DNA of 64,000 nt from an uncultured Parolsenella sp. (GCF_934660935.1 NZ_CAKUIH010000001.1:62001-126000), one strand, 5' to 3'; numbered from the stretch's first letter, positions 1 to 9,331 are shown. The notes: generated by a model not told the origin, from the letters alone. Made by a program: numbers and translations.

Positions 1-1749
1 CTTAAACGCTTCTCTGGGCCTTACATGCGCTACTTCGTGCTGGGCCCTCTCTGCAAGCTCATTGAGGTCTTCTTCGACCTGCTCACGCCCCTCGTCATCG
101 CGAGGATGATCGACTGGGGCGTCATTGCCGGCGACGCCCGCTCCGTCTTTATCAGCGGCGTCGCGCTAATAGTTATGGCCGTCGTCGGCATCGCGTTTAC
201 GCTCGTTTGCCAGAAGATGGCGGCCCTCTGCTCTCAGGGCATCGGTACTGAGATTCGCGGCGCTCTCTATGCACACGTCAACGAGCTCTCCTCCGCCGAG
301 CTCGACCGCTTCGGTACGCCCTCGCTCATCACGCGCATCACCAACGACGTCAATCAGGTCCAGGTCGCGGTCGCTCTCGGCGTGCGCCAGCTTATCCGCT
401 GGCCGCTGCTCGCCGTTGGGTCCATGATCGCGGCGCTGCTCATCGACGTCAGGCTCGGCCTCGTCTTTCTGGTGTCCACGCCTTTGATCGGCGTCATCTT
501 CTGGGTGGTTATGGCTCGCTGTGTGCCGTACTTCTCGAATATGCAGAAGGCTCTCGATCGAATCGCCCTGGTGTGCAGGGAGGGCCTGTCTGGCGTCCGC
601 GTCGTGAGGGCCTTTGTGAGGGAGGACCACGAGCGCAAGCGCTTCCGCGAGGCCACGGAAGCGCAGGCGAGTATAGCCACTGCGGTTGGCAGCCTCTCTT
701 CCATCCTCAATCCCGCCACCTTTCTCATCATGAACGTCGCCGTATGCGTGATTCTCGTTCTCGGCGGTCAGTCCGTTAACGTCGGTGGCCTCACGCAGGG
801 CCAGGTCATGGCATTCGTGAACTACATGACCCAAACGCTCCTCTCGATCGTCTACGTTGCCAATCTCGTCGTCGTCTTCACGCGTGCGAGCGCCTCCGCG
901 GCACGCATCAACGAGGTTTTCGCGACGGAGCCCTCCGTTCGCGATGTCGCAGACCAGGCCTGGGAGAAGCCCGTGTGCTCCGCGGATGTCCCCGCGCTCG
1001 CCTTTGACCACGTGACCTTCTCCTATGGAAGCGGGGCGCCTGCCCTCAGTGATGTCACGCTGGCGCTCTACCCAGGTATGACCCTGGGCGTCATCGGCGG
1101 CACCGGCTCGGGCAAGTCCACGCTCGTCTCCCTCATCTCACGTCTTTACGATCCAAGCGCGGGCGTCGTCAGCGTTATGGGCGAAGACGTTCGCTCTTGG
1201 CCTCTTTCGAGTCTGCGCCACGAGGTCGCCCTCGTTCCACAACGCGCGTCGCTCGTCGCGGGCACGATTCGTTCAAACCTGCTCTGGAGGGACTCCGGCG
1301 CCTCAGATGACGAACTTTGGGAGGCTCTTGAGGTCGCGCAGGCGACAGACTTCGTGAAGGCCATGCCCCAGGGCCTCGATAGCGCGGTCGAGGCGGGTGG
1401 CAAGAACTTCTCAGGAGGCCAGCGTCAGCGCCTGACCATTGCCCGCGCCCTTGTGGGGTCACCTAGCATCCTCGTGATGGATGACTCGGCCTCGGCGCTC
1501 GACATGAGGACGGATGCCGCTCTGCGCCATGCCATCAGGGAGCTTGGCAAGTGCGATGCCGCTGCTGGCAAGACGCCGCTTACGACGGTCATCGTCTCCC
1601 AGCGCGTCTCTGCGGTCCGTTCCGCCGACGTCATTTGCGTCCTCGATCATGGTGCCCTCGCCGGCCTTGGCACACACGAGCAGCTCCTTGAAACATGCGG
1701 CCTCTACCGCGAGATTTGCGATTCCCAGCTTAAGGGGGAGGCGAACTAG
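1..1749 (+). CDS. ABC exporter half-transporter, subunit A (5' end outside window)
   Basis: The frame is open to base 1 (eight sense codons precede the first Met at 25), so the true start lies upstream; 582 residues are visible. The N-terminal half is a six-helix exporter domain (visible residues ~5-310). The nucleotide-binding domain has Walker A GGTGSGKST (~366-374) and signature FSGGQ. Its Walker B ends VMDDS, with Asp where the catalytic Glu is usual, and its switch loop is SQRVS, with Gln for His. In the heterodimeric exporter family these changes mark the subunit carrying the degenerate ATP site. It is followed with no gap by the partner subunit. Substrate unknown; multidrug or peptide export is the family default. 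Confidence 0.93.
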   Translation, partial: LKRFSGPYMRYFVLGPLCKLIEVFFDLLTPLVIARMIDWGVIAGDARSVFISGVALIVMAVVGIAFTLVCQKMAALCSQGIGTEIRGALYAHVNELSSAELDRFGTPSLITRITNDVNQVQVAVALGVRQLIRWPLLAVGSMIAALLIDVRLGLVFLVSTPLIGVIFWVVMARCVPYFSNMQKALDRIALVCREGLSGVRVVRAFVREDHERKRFREATEAQASIATAVGSLSSILNPATFLIMNVAVCVILVLGGQSVNVGGLTQGQVMAFVNYMTQTLLSIVYVANLVVVFTRASASAARINEVFATEPSVRDVADQAWEKPVCSADVPALAFDHVTFSYGSGAPALSDVTLALYPGMTLGVIGGTGSGKSTLVSLISRLYDPSAGVVSVMGEDVRSWPLSSLRHEVALVPQRASLVAGTIRSNLLWRDSGASDDELWEALEVAQATDFVKAMPQGLDSAVEAGGKNFSGGQRQRLTIARALVGSPSILVMDDSASALDMRTDAALRHAIRELGKCDAAAGKTPLTTVIVSQRVSAVRSADVICVLDHGALAGLGTHEQLLETCGLYREICDSQLKGEAN

Positions 1750-3609
1750 ATGAATCCCTATGCTTCGACCGGTTCCGTAGCGACCGTCACCGCGACTGTT
1801 GCAGGTAAGGACTCCCTCGGCTGCCCCAATGGTGATACCGGCGGATCTTCCTCCAGCATGTCCACGCTTGAGGTGACGCGAAGGCTCCTTGCCTACGTCG
1901 GGCCTTACAGGGGGCTGCTGGTCGCATCCCTCTTGAGCGCGATCGCGGGCGTGACGCTGCAGCTTTACGTACCCATTCTCATCGGTCGTGGAATCGACTG
2001 CATGATTGGCGTCGGGCGAGTTGACTTTGACGTCCTCGTCCCCCTCGTGCGCGAGCTCGCCATTGTCGTGATCGCTGCCTCGGCGCTCCAGTGGGTCCAG
2101 GGCTACTGCGTGAACCGCCTCTCATACGAGACCGTTCGCGATCTTCGTAATGTCGCCTCTGACAAGCTCAATCGCATGCCCCTGTCTTTCATCGACTCGC
2201 ATCCGCACGGCGACCTCATTAGCCGCGTCGTGAACGATGTCGACCAGATCGGCGACGGCCTTCTGCAGGGAACCAACCAGCTCCTGAGTGGTGCCGTGAC
2301 CATCGTCGGCACGCTTGGCTTCATGCTCGCGACTTCCGTGCCCATGGCGCTCGTCGTGGTTCTCGTGACGCCGCTGTCCGTGGGCGCCGCCTGGCTCATC
2401 ACCCGCCTCTCCGATAAGAGCTTCGCCGAGCAGCAGCGCATCCAAGGCGAGCTTGGCGCCCATGTCGAGCAGTATGTCGGCGAGCAGCGCCTTGTCGACG
2501 CGTTCGCATTTGGGCCAGAGGCATGCGAGCGCTTCGATGAGATTAACAAGCGCCTCTACACGTCCGGCGAGCATGCCCAGTTCATGAGTTCGCTCTCGAA
2601 TCCCGGCACGCGTTTCATCAACAACATCATCTACGCGGTAGTTGCTGTGGTGGGATGCCTGAGCGTCATCACGGGTGCCCCCGCACGCCTTACCGTTGGC
2701 GAGGTCCAGGCGTTTCTGAGCTACGCCAACCAGTACACGAAGCCTTTCAACGAGATTACGGGCGTCATCGCCCAGATTCAGACCGCCTACGCGTCTGCTC
2801 GACGAGTATTCGCCCTTCTGGACGCCACCGAGGAGGGGCCGGATGGTGCGGGGGCCATAGAGCTCGTCCGTCCGTGTGGCGAGGTCAGCTTCGACCACGT
2901 GGACTTCTCCTATGTGCCTGACCGTGAGCTCCTCAAGGACATCTGCATCCACGCGACTCCGGGCGAGCGTATTGCCCTCGTTGGCCCCACGGGCTGCGGC
3001 AAGACGACGCTCATCAACCTTCTGCTGCGCTTCTATGATGTGAACTCCGGAACCATCGCGGTGGACGGACGCTCCTCGGACGAGTACACGCGAGCGAGCC
3101 TGCGCAGATCGTTCGGCATGGTCTTGCAGGATAGCTGGCTCTTCGCCGGAACCGTTCATGACAACATCGCCTATGGGCGCCCTGGTGCGACGCGCGAGCA
3201 AGTCGAGGAGGCGGCGCGCCGTGCCCATGCGGACAAGTTCATCCGTCAGCTTCCCCAGGGTTATGACACGGTTATTGGCGAGGACGGTGGCTCCTTCTCC
3301 CAGGGCCAGCGCCAGCTGCTCTGCATCGCCCGCGTCATGCTGACGGATCCCGCGATTCTTCTTCTCGACGAGGCGACCTCGAGCATCGATACGCGCACGG
3401 AGCTCCAAGTGCAGGCGGCGTTCGACGAGCTCATGCGTGGTCGCACGAGCTTCGTCGTTGCCCATAGGTTGAGTACGATCCGCAATGCCGATTGCATCCT
3501 TGTCATGCGCGATGGCCGCATCATCGAGCGCGGTACGCATGAGGAGCTTCTGAGCCTTCGTGGCTTCTACTCGAGTCTTTACGAGAGCCAGTTTGCCCGA
3601 GAAGAGTAG
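1750..3609 (+). CDS. ABC exporter half-transporter, subunit B (catalytic-site partner)
   Basis: 619 residues; the ATG directly follows the stop of subunit A, so the two are translated together. A Ser/Thr/Gly-rich N-terminal tail of ~36 residues precedes six membrane helices (~50-330). The ATPase domain has Walker A GPTGCGKTT (~412-420), Walker B LLLDEATSS with the catalytic Glu, and the switch His (VAHRLS). Its signature is FSQGQ rather than SGGQ. This complements subunit A: the intact site uses Walker motifs of B with the SGGQ of A, and the degenerate site uses motifs of A with the SQGQ of B. It forms an inner-membrane exporter with subunit A; substrate not predictable from sequence. Confidence 0.94.
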   Translation: MNPYASTGSVATVTATVAGKDSLGCPNGDTGGSSSSMSTLEVTRRLLAYVGPYRGLLVASLLSAIAGVTLQLYVPILIGRGIDCMIGVGRVDFDVLVPLVRELAIVVIAASALQWVQGYCVNRLSYETVRDLRNVASDKLNRMPLSFIDSHPHGDLISRVVNDVDQIGDGLLQGTNQLLSGAVTIVGTLGFMLATSVPMALVVVLVTPLSVGAAWLITRLSDKSFAEQQRIQGELGAHVEQYVGEQRLVDAFAFGPEACERFDEINKRLYTSGEHAQFMSSLSNPGTRFINNIIYAVVAVVGCLSVITGAPARLTVGEVQAFLSYANQYTKPFNEITGVIAQIQTAYASARRVFALLDATEEGPDGAGAIELVRPCGEVSFDHVDFSYVPDRELLKDICIHATPGERIALVGPTGCGKTTLINLLLRFYDVNSGTIAVDGRSSDEYTRASLRRSFGMVLQDSWLFAGTVHDNIAYGRPGATREQVEEAARRAHADKFIRQLPQGYDTVIGEDGGSFSQGQRQLLCIARVMLTDPAILLLDEATSSIDTRTELQVQAAFDELMRGRTSFVVAHRLSTIRNADCILVMRDGRIIERGTHEELLSLRGFYSSLYESQFAREE

Positions 3610-3653
3610 GATGGGGCAAACTTCGATGTTTCGAGTGTCTGTGGGGTGTCGCC

Positions 3654-4187
3654 ATGCGTAAGGATAAGTTCGCTGTTATAGCCGCAATCGTTGGGATCAT
3701 TTTTGCCATTGGTCTTGTGGGGTGCGGCGATTCCGGCGATGCCGAGTCCAAGGCCGCCATTGCCGATGGCGTGACGGACGGGCTCGAGCAGCTCAAGTCC
3801 GGCTCTGGAGAAGCCGTGGACCTTGCGAAGGAGACGCTTAACTCCTATGTTGGGAGCCAGCTCGAAGACATGGGCATATCCGACGACGAGCTGATCTCCA
3901 CGTATCTCCAAGATTTTGATTACGAGGTTGGCGACGTGACGATGACGGGGTCCTCTGCCACGGTTCACGTGACGCTTACCTGCCGCTCGGTAGCAGATAT
4001 CGCCAAGGAGTTCGTCTCTCAGTCGCGCGGGCTGAACGACGAAGAGGCGGGCAAAGTCCTCATGCAGTGCGTGGAGAATGCCACCCCGGCCCAGTCCGAG
4101 GCCGATGTCTACGTGCAAAAGGGAGCGGATGGCTCATGGGATACGCTTGGGGGACTCAAGAGCGCCCTCGTCAAGCTGTGCGTCTAG
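3654..4187 (+). CDS. putative lipoprotein
   Basis: 177 residues. The N-terminus is a classic lipoprotein signal: MRKDK, a hydrophobic stretch, then lipobox LVGC with Cys24 as the predicted lipidated residue, followed by Gly/Asp/Ser. The rest is acidic and soluble, with no recognised motif and three more Cys residues. It lies 44 bases after the ABC exporter genes on the same strand and ends three bases from a convergent gene. It may accompany the exporter at the cell surface, but it does not look like a solute-binding protein (too short). Function unknown. Confidence 0.75.
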   Translation: MRKDKFAVIAAIVGIIFAIGLVGCGDSGDAESKAAIADGVTDGLEQLKSGSGEAVDLAKETLNSYVGSQLEDMGISDDELISTYLQDFDYEVGDVTMTGSSATVHVTLTCRSVADIAKEFVSQSRGLNDEEAGKVLMQCVENATPAQSEADVYVQKGADGSWDTLGGLKSALVKLCV

Positions 4188-4190
4188 TGC

Positions 4191-4967
4191 CTAGTAGCTA
4201 ACCTGGCAGGGGATGCCGAGGGCCTCGACGCGTCGCGCGATTGCGTCTAGCACGTCCGGGGAGGCCTTCCTAAGCCCCGGAGCCGGCGTGTCCCTCGCGA
4301 CGGTGTAGATGGTTGTCTTTTGGGGGCGAATGCGCTTGAGGGCCGCTAGCCATGGCGTCACATACTCGTCGCCGGTGTTGTCGAGCCTCTTGCCCCCATA
4401 CTCACCAGCCAGGAACATCGTCTGCACGATGACGTGGCCATTAAAGCTCGCAAAGGTCTCGATCTGGTGCTCGACATCGTAGCTGCCCACGGGCCTGTCG
4501 AGAAGCTCGATATAGGCGGGGTCGACGGTGTCGAGCTTGAGGATGTTGTCATCGACGAGCATCAACGCATCATGGACGGAGGGCCTGTCGGCGAAGGTCC
4601 CGTTGGAGAGAACGGCGATTTTCGCCTTGGGCGCGAGCTCGTTCCTTAGCTTGACTGCGCCTGCGATTGCTTCGGGGAACTCCGGTGCCCCCGTTGGCTC
4701 TCCGTTGCCGGCAAACGTGATGACATCTGGCAGCTCGCCCTGGGCAGACATTTCGCGGAGCTTGGCCTCGAGCGCCGGGAGTACCGCAGAGGCGCTATTG
4801 TGCCTTCCGTCGCAACGGCGCTCGGAATTAAAGCCGTTCTCGCAATAGAGGCAGTCGAACGAGCAGATCTTTCCCGTCGCGGGCATCATGTTGACGCCGA
4901 GGGAGAGGCCGAGGCGCCTGCTACGGACTGGGCCGAATACGGGGCTGTCGTTCAGAAACGTTGCCAT
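4191..4967 (-). CDS. radical SAM domain protein
   Basis: 258 residues from the ATG at 4967, preceded by GAGGAG six bases upstream on the minus strand. An upstream in-frame ATG at 5000 has no ribosome site, so the inner start is preferred. The radical SAM cluster motif CSFDCLYC (Cys35, Cys39, Cys42) binds the 4Fe-4S/SAM cofactor. The segment FAGNGEPTGAPEF is the SAM-binding GGE-like strand, and an activating-enzyme-like core follows. It resembles the small stand-alone radical SAM proteins often called wyosine-synthesis-like, but the substrate cannot be named. Monocistronic, convergent with the lipoprotein gene. Confidence 0.85.
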   Translation of the reverse strand: MATFLNDSPVFGPVRSRRLGLSLGVNMMPATGKICSFDCLYCENGFNSERRCDGRHNSASAVLPALEAKLREMSAQGELPDVITFAGNGEPTGAPEFPEAIAGAVKLRNELAPKAKIAVLSNGTFADRPSVHDALMLVDDNILKLDTVDPAYIELLDRPVGSYDVEHQIETFASFNGHVIVQTMFLAGEYGGKRLDNTGDEYVTPWLAALKRIRPQKTTIYTVARDTPAPGLRKASPDVLDAIARRVEALGIPCQVSY

Positions 4968-5100
4968 GCGTCGCTCCTCGGGTTGGTTGCGTGAGACCAT
5001 TATCGCATTGAGGGGGAGGCGATAGTCCGGACGAGCGGCGTGGGAAGGCTGCCACGCGAATCCCGCTCAGCAGGGGGGTGCGGCGTAGTGTCCATCTAAC

Positions 5101-5129
5101 AAAAAAGCCTCGCTGGAATCCAACGAGGC
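5101..5129 (-). terminator. Rho-independent terminator of tRNA-Asn
   Basis: On the minus strand the arms GCCTCG and CGAGGC, plus an inner TGG/CCA, form a hairpin followed by six T residues (the A-run at 5101-5106). It sits just downstream of the tRNA 3' end. Confidence 0.8.
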
Positions 5130-5139
5130 CATTCAAGTC

Positions 5140-5214
5140 TGGCTCCTCGAGTAGGACTCGAACCTACAACAACGCGGTTAACAGCCGCGGGCTCTACCAT
5201 TGAGCTATCGAGGA
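5140..5214 (-). tRNA. tRNA-Asn (anticodon GTT)
   Basis: Read on the minus strand, the acceptor arm TCCTCGA pairs with TCGAGGA, the anticodon stem CGCGG/CCGCG encloses the loop CTGTTAA (anticodon GTT, bases 5180-5182), and the T-arm carries GTTCGAGTC. The discriminator is G and the CCA end is encoded (5140-5142). A promoter and a terminator flank it, so it is a single-gene unit. Confidence 0.97.
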
Positions 5215-5260
5215 ATTCATTTGTCAGGAGCGCGTGCTTTGCTCCGTGCGAACGAGGATT

Positions 5261-5288
5261 AGTATACAGAAGCTGTGGGCGAGTGCAA
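5261..5288 (-). promoter_or_regulatory. sigma70-type promoter of tRNA-Asn
   Basis: On the minus strand TTGCAC (5288-5283), 16 bases, then TATACT (5266-5261), about 47 bases before the mature tRNA 5' end. The fit is good and the position suits a short tRNA precursor. Confidence 0.6.
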
Positions 5289-5443
5289 CCATAAATTTTT
5301 ACAAATTTTGGTGTGATAGGGTTATTTGTGTCCCCAGAAGTCGTTGACCGTAGCGTTTTCGCTGGTAAACGGCCTATTGGGGTAAATTGAACTTGCAAAA
5401 AAAATGTTGTCAGAGATGCTAAGTTGCGACTCTCGGGGGATTC

Positions 5444-6643
5444 ATGCTCGTCTATTTGCTTACTGCTGCGGTTGCCATGCTGGCGGCGCTATCTGCCGAG
5501 GGGCTGCGGGAGGAGAACCCCAAGGTCTCGAACCTTTTGTGGTCCGTCGTGTTCTTGGCCCTCACCATTCCGGCGTCCCTTCGATATGACATCGGCGTCG
5601 ACTACAGCGCATCGATGGAGTCAGCAGGCTATCTCGGCTACTGGCAGCTGTATCATCTCTACGCCAACCAGTCGCCCGCATCCGGTATGGATCCCGGCTT
5701 CTATGCCCTCATCCGCATCCTCAACCTGTTTACGGACAACCCCCAGTGGATGTTCGCCTTCTTGTCCGCTGCCACGTATGCGCTTGTGATACGAGCTTGC
5801 CGCAGGCTGTCGCCCGACCCCGTCCTGTCCCTCGCTCTGTTTCTCGTCGCAGGCTTCTACTTCGAGTCTCTCAACATCGCGCGCCAATGGTTCGCCATTG
5901 CGTGCGTTATGAACGGCCTCGAGTGGGTGGGGGAGCGCGACATGAGCGCGCGCCAGGCTTTTGCGCGCTATGCCGTCTGGGTCGTCCTGGGAAGCCTCAT
6001 GCATCTGAGCTGTCTCATGTGGCTTGCTCTTTGGCCGTTGCTCCGCCTCAGAATGACGCCGGCGCGCGCGGTGCTTCTTCTCGTGGGCTGCGTCGCGTTT
6101 GCCCTCGTGGGGATCTCCGTCGCGCGCGTCGTGTTCGCCCAGACGAGGTTCGGCCTCTATCTCGACCCCTCTAGCAGTGTCTATGTCGGCCCTCGCCCGC
6201 GCGTCAATGCCATGATCACGCTCGGCCTCACGTGGGCATTCCCGTTCGTGGTCGTCTTGCTGGCTCGCACGAAGGCTGCGGGTTCCGTTGGGGCAAGTGA
6301 AGCGCCTGAAAAGGGTGACTCTCGAGTTCAGCTTGCCGGCTCCGGTCTCGAGTCTGCGCTTGTCGCGTGCGCGACCCTGGCGTTCGCTCTTTACGTCTCG
6401 GCTGCATTTCTCCCATTCATCGTTGACCGCGTCGCGCGCTACTTCGCGCCCATGCTCATCCTCCTCATGCCTCATACGATCGTGCGCATCGAGGACAAGC
6501 GCCTGCGTGCGGCGGCGATGGCCCTCGTACTTGTCGCTTGGGCAGCGGCGACGTACGTACAGGTCGTTGTCGGCGGCCAGTATGGGGTCGTGCCCTATGT
6601 GTCCGTGTTTGGTGAGCGTGCAGCGGCGGGCCTTCTCTCGTAG
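5444..6643 (+). CDS. EpsG-family polytopic membrane protein (polysaccharide polymerase-like)
   Basis: 399 residues with about ten hydrophobic helices across the length. The start ATG follows CGGGGGA. The segment around YDIGVDYSA, then DPGFYALIRI and the following helix with NIARQWFAIA, matches the pattern of EpsG/Wzy-like proteins (R..iG.DY near the N-terminus; R Q at the end of an early helix). That family is proposed to polymerise or modify exopolysaccharide at the membrane. It is upstream of an ABC polysaccharide exporter and glycosyltransferases on the same strand, which supports a surface-glycan role. Which monomer it handles is unknown. Confidence 0.78.
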   Translation: MLVYLLTAAVAMLAALSAEGLREENPKVSNLLWSVVFLALTIPASLRYDIGVDYSASMESAGYLGYWQLYHLYANQSPASGMDPGFYALIRILNLFTDNPQWMFAFLSAATYALVIRACRRLSPDPVLSLALFLVAGFYFESLNIARQWFAIACVMNGLEWVGERDMSARQAFARYAVWVVLGSLMHLSCLMWLALWPLLRLRMTPARAVLLLVGCVAFALVGISVARVVFAQTRFGLYLDPSSSVYVGPRPRVNAMITLGLTWAFPFVVVLLARTKAAGSVGASEAPEKGDSRVQLAGSGLESALVACATLAFALYVSAAFLPFIVDRVARYFAPMLILLMPHTIVRIEDKRLRAAAMALVLVAWAAATYVQVVVGGQYGVVPYVSVFGERAAAGLLS

Positions 6644-6651
6644 GGCTCCCT

Positions 6652-6660
6652 TGCTATCAT
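6652..6660 (+). promoter_or_regulatory. possible extended -10 promoter of the glycan export genes
   Basis: TGC followed by TATCAT is an extended -10 element 78 bases before the permease start. There is no convincing -35. The leader also holds a GGCCC-gtat-GGGCC hairpin at 6708-6721, 10 bases before the Shine-Dalgarno. Confidence 0.35.
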
Positions 6661-6737
6661 TTACTGGTTACGTTGCGCCTTGGTGTTTGCGAGGCGCTGA
6701 CAAGACGGGCCCGTATGGGCCAAACATCGTCAAGGAG

Positions 6738-7583
6738 ATGGCTTTGTCCCAAGAGCAAACCACTACAGCCACGGCAACCGTTCCGGCGTCTGAGGCCTTC
6801 GCCAAGTCTGACCGCGCCAAGGAGAAGTTCATCCTCGCGCAGCTCGTCGGCAAGGACTTCAAGCGCAAGTATCGCCGCAGTGTGCTCGGAGTCGTGTGGA
6901 GCGTCCTCAACCCACTGCTCATGATGGTCGTCATGTCGCTCGTGTTCTCGTTCTTCCTGCGCTATGACAACATGGAGCACTACCCGCTCTACCTCATCCT
7001 CGGCAACGTCATCTGGACGATCTTCGCGGACTCCACCAACCAGGGCGTCACTTCGATCCTCGACGCCGCACCCCTGCTCAAGAAGGTGCGCATCAACAAG
7101 ACGGTGTTCCCGGTCGAGCGCGTTCTCTTCTCGCTCGTCAACTTCGCGTTCTCGATGATCGCCGTCTTCATCGTCATGCTGTGGGAGGGCGTGTGGGTCA
7201 GCTGGACCATCATCCTGCTCCCGGTGCTTCTCGTTCTGCTCATGGGCTTCTGCATCGGTATGAGCATGCTGCTCTCTTCGCTCGCAGTCTTCTTCCGCGA
7301 CGTCATTCACCTGTGGGGCGTCGTCATCCTCGCTTGGAGCTACGTGACGCCGCTGTTCTGGCCCGTCAGCATGATCGCCCAGGTTCCGTACGCGTTCATG
7401 CGCGTCATCATGCTCGCGAACCCCATGTATAACTACGTGACGTTCATGCGCATGATCCTCCTTAACGGCCAGCCGCCCGAGCTCATCACCGTCGCCATGT
7501 GCGCCATCTGGGCCGTCATCGCGATTGCCCTTGGCTGGGTGGTCTTCCACAAGCTCGAGCGCAAGTTCATCCTCTACATCTAA
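6738..7583 (+). CDS. ABC-2 type polysaccharide export permease (Wzm/TagG-like)
   Basis: 281 residues: a ~35-residue cytoplasmic head with LVGKDFKRKYRRSVLGVVWSVLNPLL, the amphipathic entry of O-antigen/teichoic-acid permeases, then six membrane helices. The ATG at 6738 touches the AAGGAG (6732-6737), which is too close. A TTG at 6744 would have ideal six-base spacing and give MSQEQ, so the true start may be two codons in. With the next gene it forms a transporter that moves a lipid-linked glycan across the membrane. The set permease, ATPase, GlfT-like transferase matches the mycobacterial galactan export locus in content. Confidence 0.92.
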   Translation: MALSQEQTTTATATVPASEAFAKSDRAKEKFILAQLVGKDFKRKYRRSVLGVVWSVLNPLLMMVVMSLVFSFFLRYDNMEHYPLYLILGNVIWTIFADSTNQGVTSILDAAPLLKKVRINKTVFPVERVLFSLVNFAFSMIAVFIVMLWEGVWVSWTIILLPVLLVLLMGFCIGMSMLLSSLAVFFRDVIHLWGVVILAWSYVTPLFWPVSMIAQVPYAFMRVIMLANPMYNYVTFMRMILLNGQPPELITVAMCAIWAVIAIALGWVVFHKLERKFILYI

Positions 7584-7613
7584 GTCTCGCACGCGAGAGA
7601 TTGGCTCATACGT

Positions 7614-8381
7614 ATGGCTTCTAAGACCGACATCACCCCGGGCGAGGATTGTGCTATCGAGGTAGACGACGTCACCATGATCTTCAACATGGCGAGCGAG
7701 CGCCTCGACAACCTCAAGGAGTACTTCATCAAGCTCGTGAAGCACGAGCTGTTCTTCGAGGAGTTCCACGCCCTCAAGCACATCAGCTTCAAGGTCAAGA
7801 AGGGTGAGGTCCTCGGCCTCGTTGGCACCAACGGCTCCGGCAAGTCGACGATGCTCAAGATCATCGCCGGCGTGCTCGAGCCCAGCGAGGGCAAGGTCAC
7901 CGTTCATGGCAACATCGCCCCGCTCATCGAGCTTGGCGCTGGCTTTGACATCGAGCTCACCGCGCGCGAGAACATCTACCTCAACGGCGCGCTCCTCGGG
8001 TATACCAAGGAGTTCATCGACGCCCACCTCGACGATATCGTTGACTTCGCGGAGCTTCGCGACTTCATGGACATGCCGCTCAAGAATTACTCCAGCGGCA
8101 TGGTCGCGCGCATCGCGTTCGCAATCGCGACCGTCGTCGAGCCTGATGTCCTCATCGTCGACGAGACCCTCTCCGTCGGCGACGTGTTCTTCCAGGAGAA
8201 GTGCGAGAAGCGCATCCGCCAGTTCATCGAGAGCGGCAGCGTCACGGTTCTCTTCGTGAGCCATTCTCTCGAGCAGGTCGAGCGACTCTGCACGCGTTGC
8301 GTCTGGATCGAGAAGGGCGAGCAGCGCATGATCGGCGATACGGATGAGGTCTGCAGGGCCTACAGGAGGCAGTACAACTAA
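7614..8381 (+). CDS. ABC polysaccharide export ATPase (Wzt/TagH-like)
   Basis: 255 residues. Walker A GTNGSGKST near residue 70, Walker B VLIVDETLSVGD, and signature YSSGMVARIAFAIA, all typical of the Wzt/TagH branch. The N-terminal stretch with ERLDNLKEYFIKLVKHELFFEEFHAL is the characteristic insertion before the ATPase core. There is no C-terminal carbohydrate-binding domain, so export is probably not coupled to recognition of a capped chain end. Its stop overlaps the next start by one base (TAATG), implying translational coupling with the glycosyltransferase. Confidence 0.94.
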   Translation: MASKTDITPGEDCAIEVDDVTMIFNMASERLDNLKEYFIKLVKHELFFEEFHALKHISFKVKKGEVLGLVGTNGSGKSTMLKIIAGVLEPSEGKVTVHGNIAPLIELGAGFDIELTARENIYLNGALLGYTKEFIDAHLDDIVDFAELRDFMDMPLKNYSSGMVARIAFAIATVVEPDVLIVDETLSVGDVFFQEKCEKRIRQFIESGSVTVLFVSHSLEQVERLCTRCVWIEKGEQRMIGDTDEVCRAYRRQYN

Positions 8382-9331
8382 TGGCCTCCGTCTGCGCTGA
8401 CTCCGAGAACCGCAAGAGCGTCGCTGCCGTCGTTGTGACGTACAACCGCAAGGACCTGCTGCTCGAGTGCCTCGATTGCCTTTGCAAGCAGGACCTTGGC
8501 GTCCTTGACGAGCGCTACGGCCTTTCCGTCATCGTCGTTGACAACGCGAGCACGGATGGCACCGAGGAGGCGCTGACTGCCCTCGCTGAGTCCGGGAAGA
8601 TCACTTACTTCAACACGGGCGAGAACCTCGGCGGTGCCGGTGGGTTCAACTATGGTATGCGCAAGGCCGTCGAGCTTGGTCACGACTACGTCTGGGTCAT
8701 GGACGACGACTGTATGACGCACCCTGACACCCTGCGTGAGTTCCTCATCGCGGGCGAGGGCCTGAACGGGGAGTACGGCTATCTCACGAGCGTCTGCCTC
8801 TGGACTGACGGCACCCCTTGCTCTATGAACCGCCAGAGGCACCCGCTGCATCACACGATCGAGGATTTTACCCCCGAGCTGCAGCCCTGCACGCTCGCGT
8901 CTTTCGTCTCGCTGTTCGTGCCTGCGGACGTCATCGCGGAGCTCGGTCTCCCCATCAAGGACTTCTTCATCTGGACCGACGACTGGGAGTTCACGCGCCG
9001 CGTCTCGAGGAAGTATCCCTGCTACGTCGTGGGCACGAGTGTGGTCACGCACAAGTGCAAGGTCAACGGTGCCGGCAACGTCGCCATCGACTCCGGTGAG
9101 CGCATCGCGCGCTTCCGCCTTGCGTACCGCAATGACATCGTGCTCTATCGCGGTGAGGGAGCTGCGGGTTACGCGTATGTCGCCGCGCGAGACCTCAACC
9201 ACCTCTGGCGCATCGCTACCGAGGCGAAGGGTCGCAAGCTCGAGCGCGCCAGGGCCGTGCTGGGTGGAACGTTCGAGGGCTTGAGGTTCCATCCCGCAAT
9301 CGAGTACGTGAAGAGGCCGGAGAAGCGCTAG
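8381..9331 (+). CDS. GT2 glycosyltransferase, GlfT1-like (galactofuranosyltransferase family)
   Basis: 316 residues, GT-A fold. VVVTYNRKDLL opens the fold, VVDNASTDGT follows, then NLGGAGGFNYGM, then the metal-binding DDD of VMDDDCMTHP. A catalytic-region DDWEF and a late VTHK complete the pattern. The NxGGAGGF plus DDD combination is typical of the GlfT/rhamnosyl group that uses UDP-Galf or dTDP-sugars; the donor is inferred, not shown. It overlaps the exporter ATPase by one base and ends before a strong terminator. Probably adds early sugars to the lipid-linked glycan. Confidence 0.88.
   Translation: MASVCADSENRKSVAAVVVTYNRKDLLLECLDCLCKQDLGVLDERYGLSVIVVDNASTDGTEEALTALAESGKITYFNTGENLGGAGGFNYGMRKAVELGHDYVWVMDDDCMTHPDTLREFLIAGEGLNGEYGYLTSVCLWTDGTPCSMNRQRHPLHHTIEDFTPELQPCTLASFVSLFVPADVIAELGLPIKDFFIWTDDWEFTRRVSRKYPCYVVGTSVVTHKCKVNGAGNVAIDSGERIARFRLAYRNDIVLYRGEGAAGYAYVAARDLNHLWRIATEAKGRKLERARAVLGGTFEGLRFHPAIEYVKRPEKR

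Noticed and set aside
5404..5589. 61-codon frame starting before the EpsG-like gene
   Set aside because: Different frame inside the EpsG-like gene; no ribosome site.
6657..8264. 535-codon minus-strand frame across the Wzm/Wzt genes
   Set aside because: Acidic shadow frame opposite clear ABC-transporter genes.
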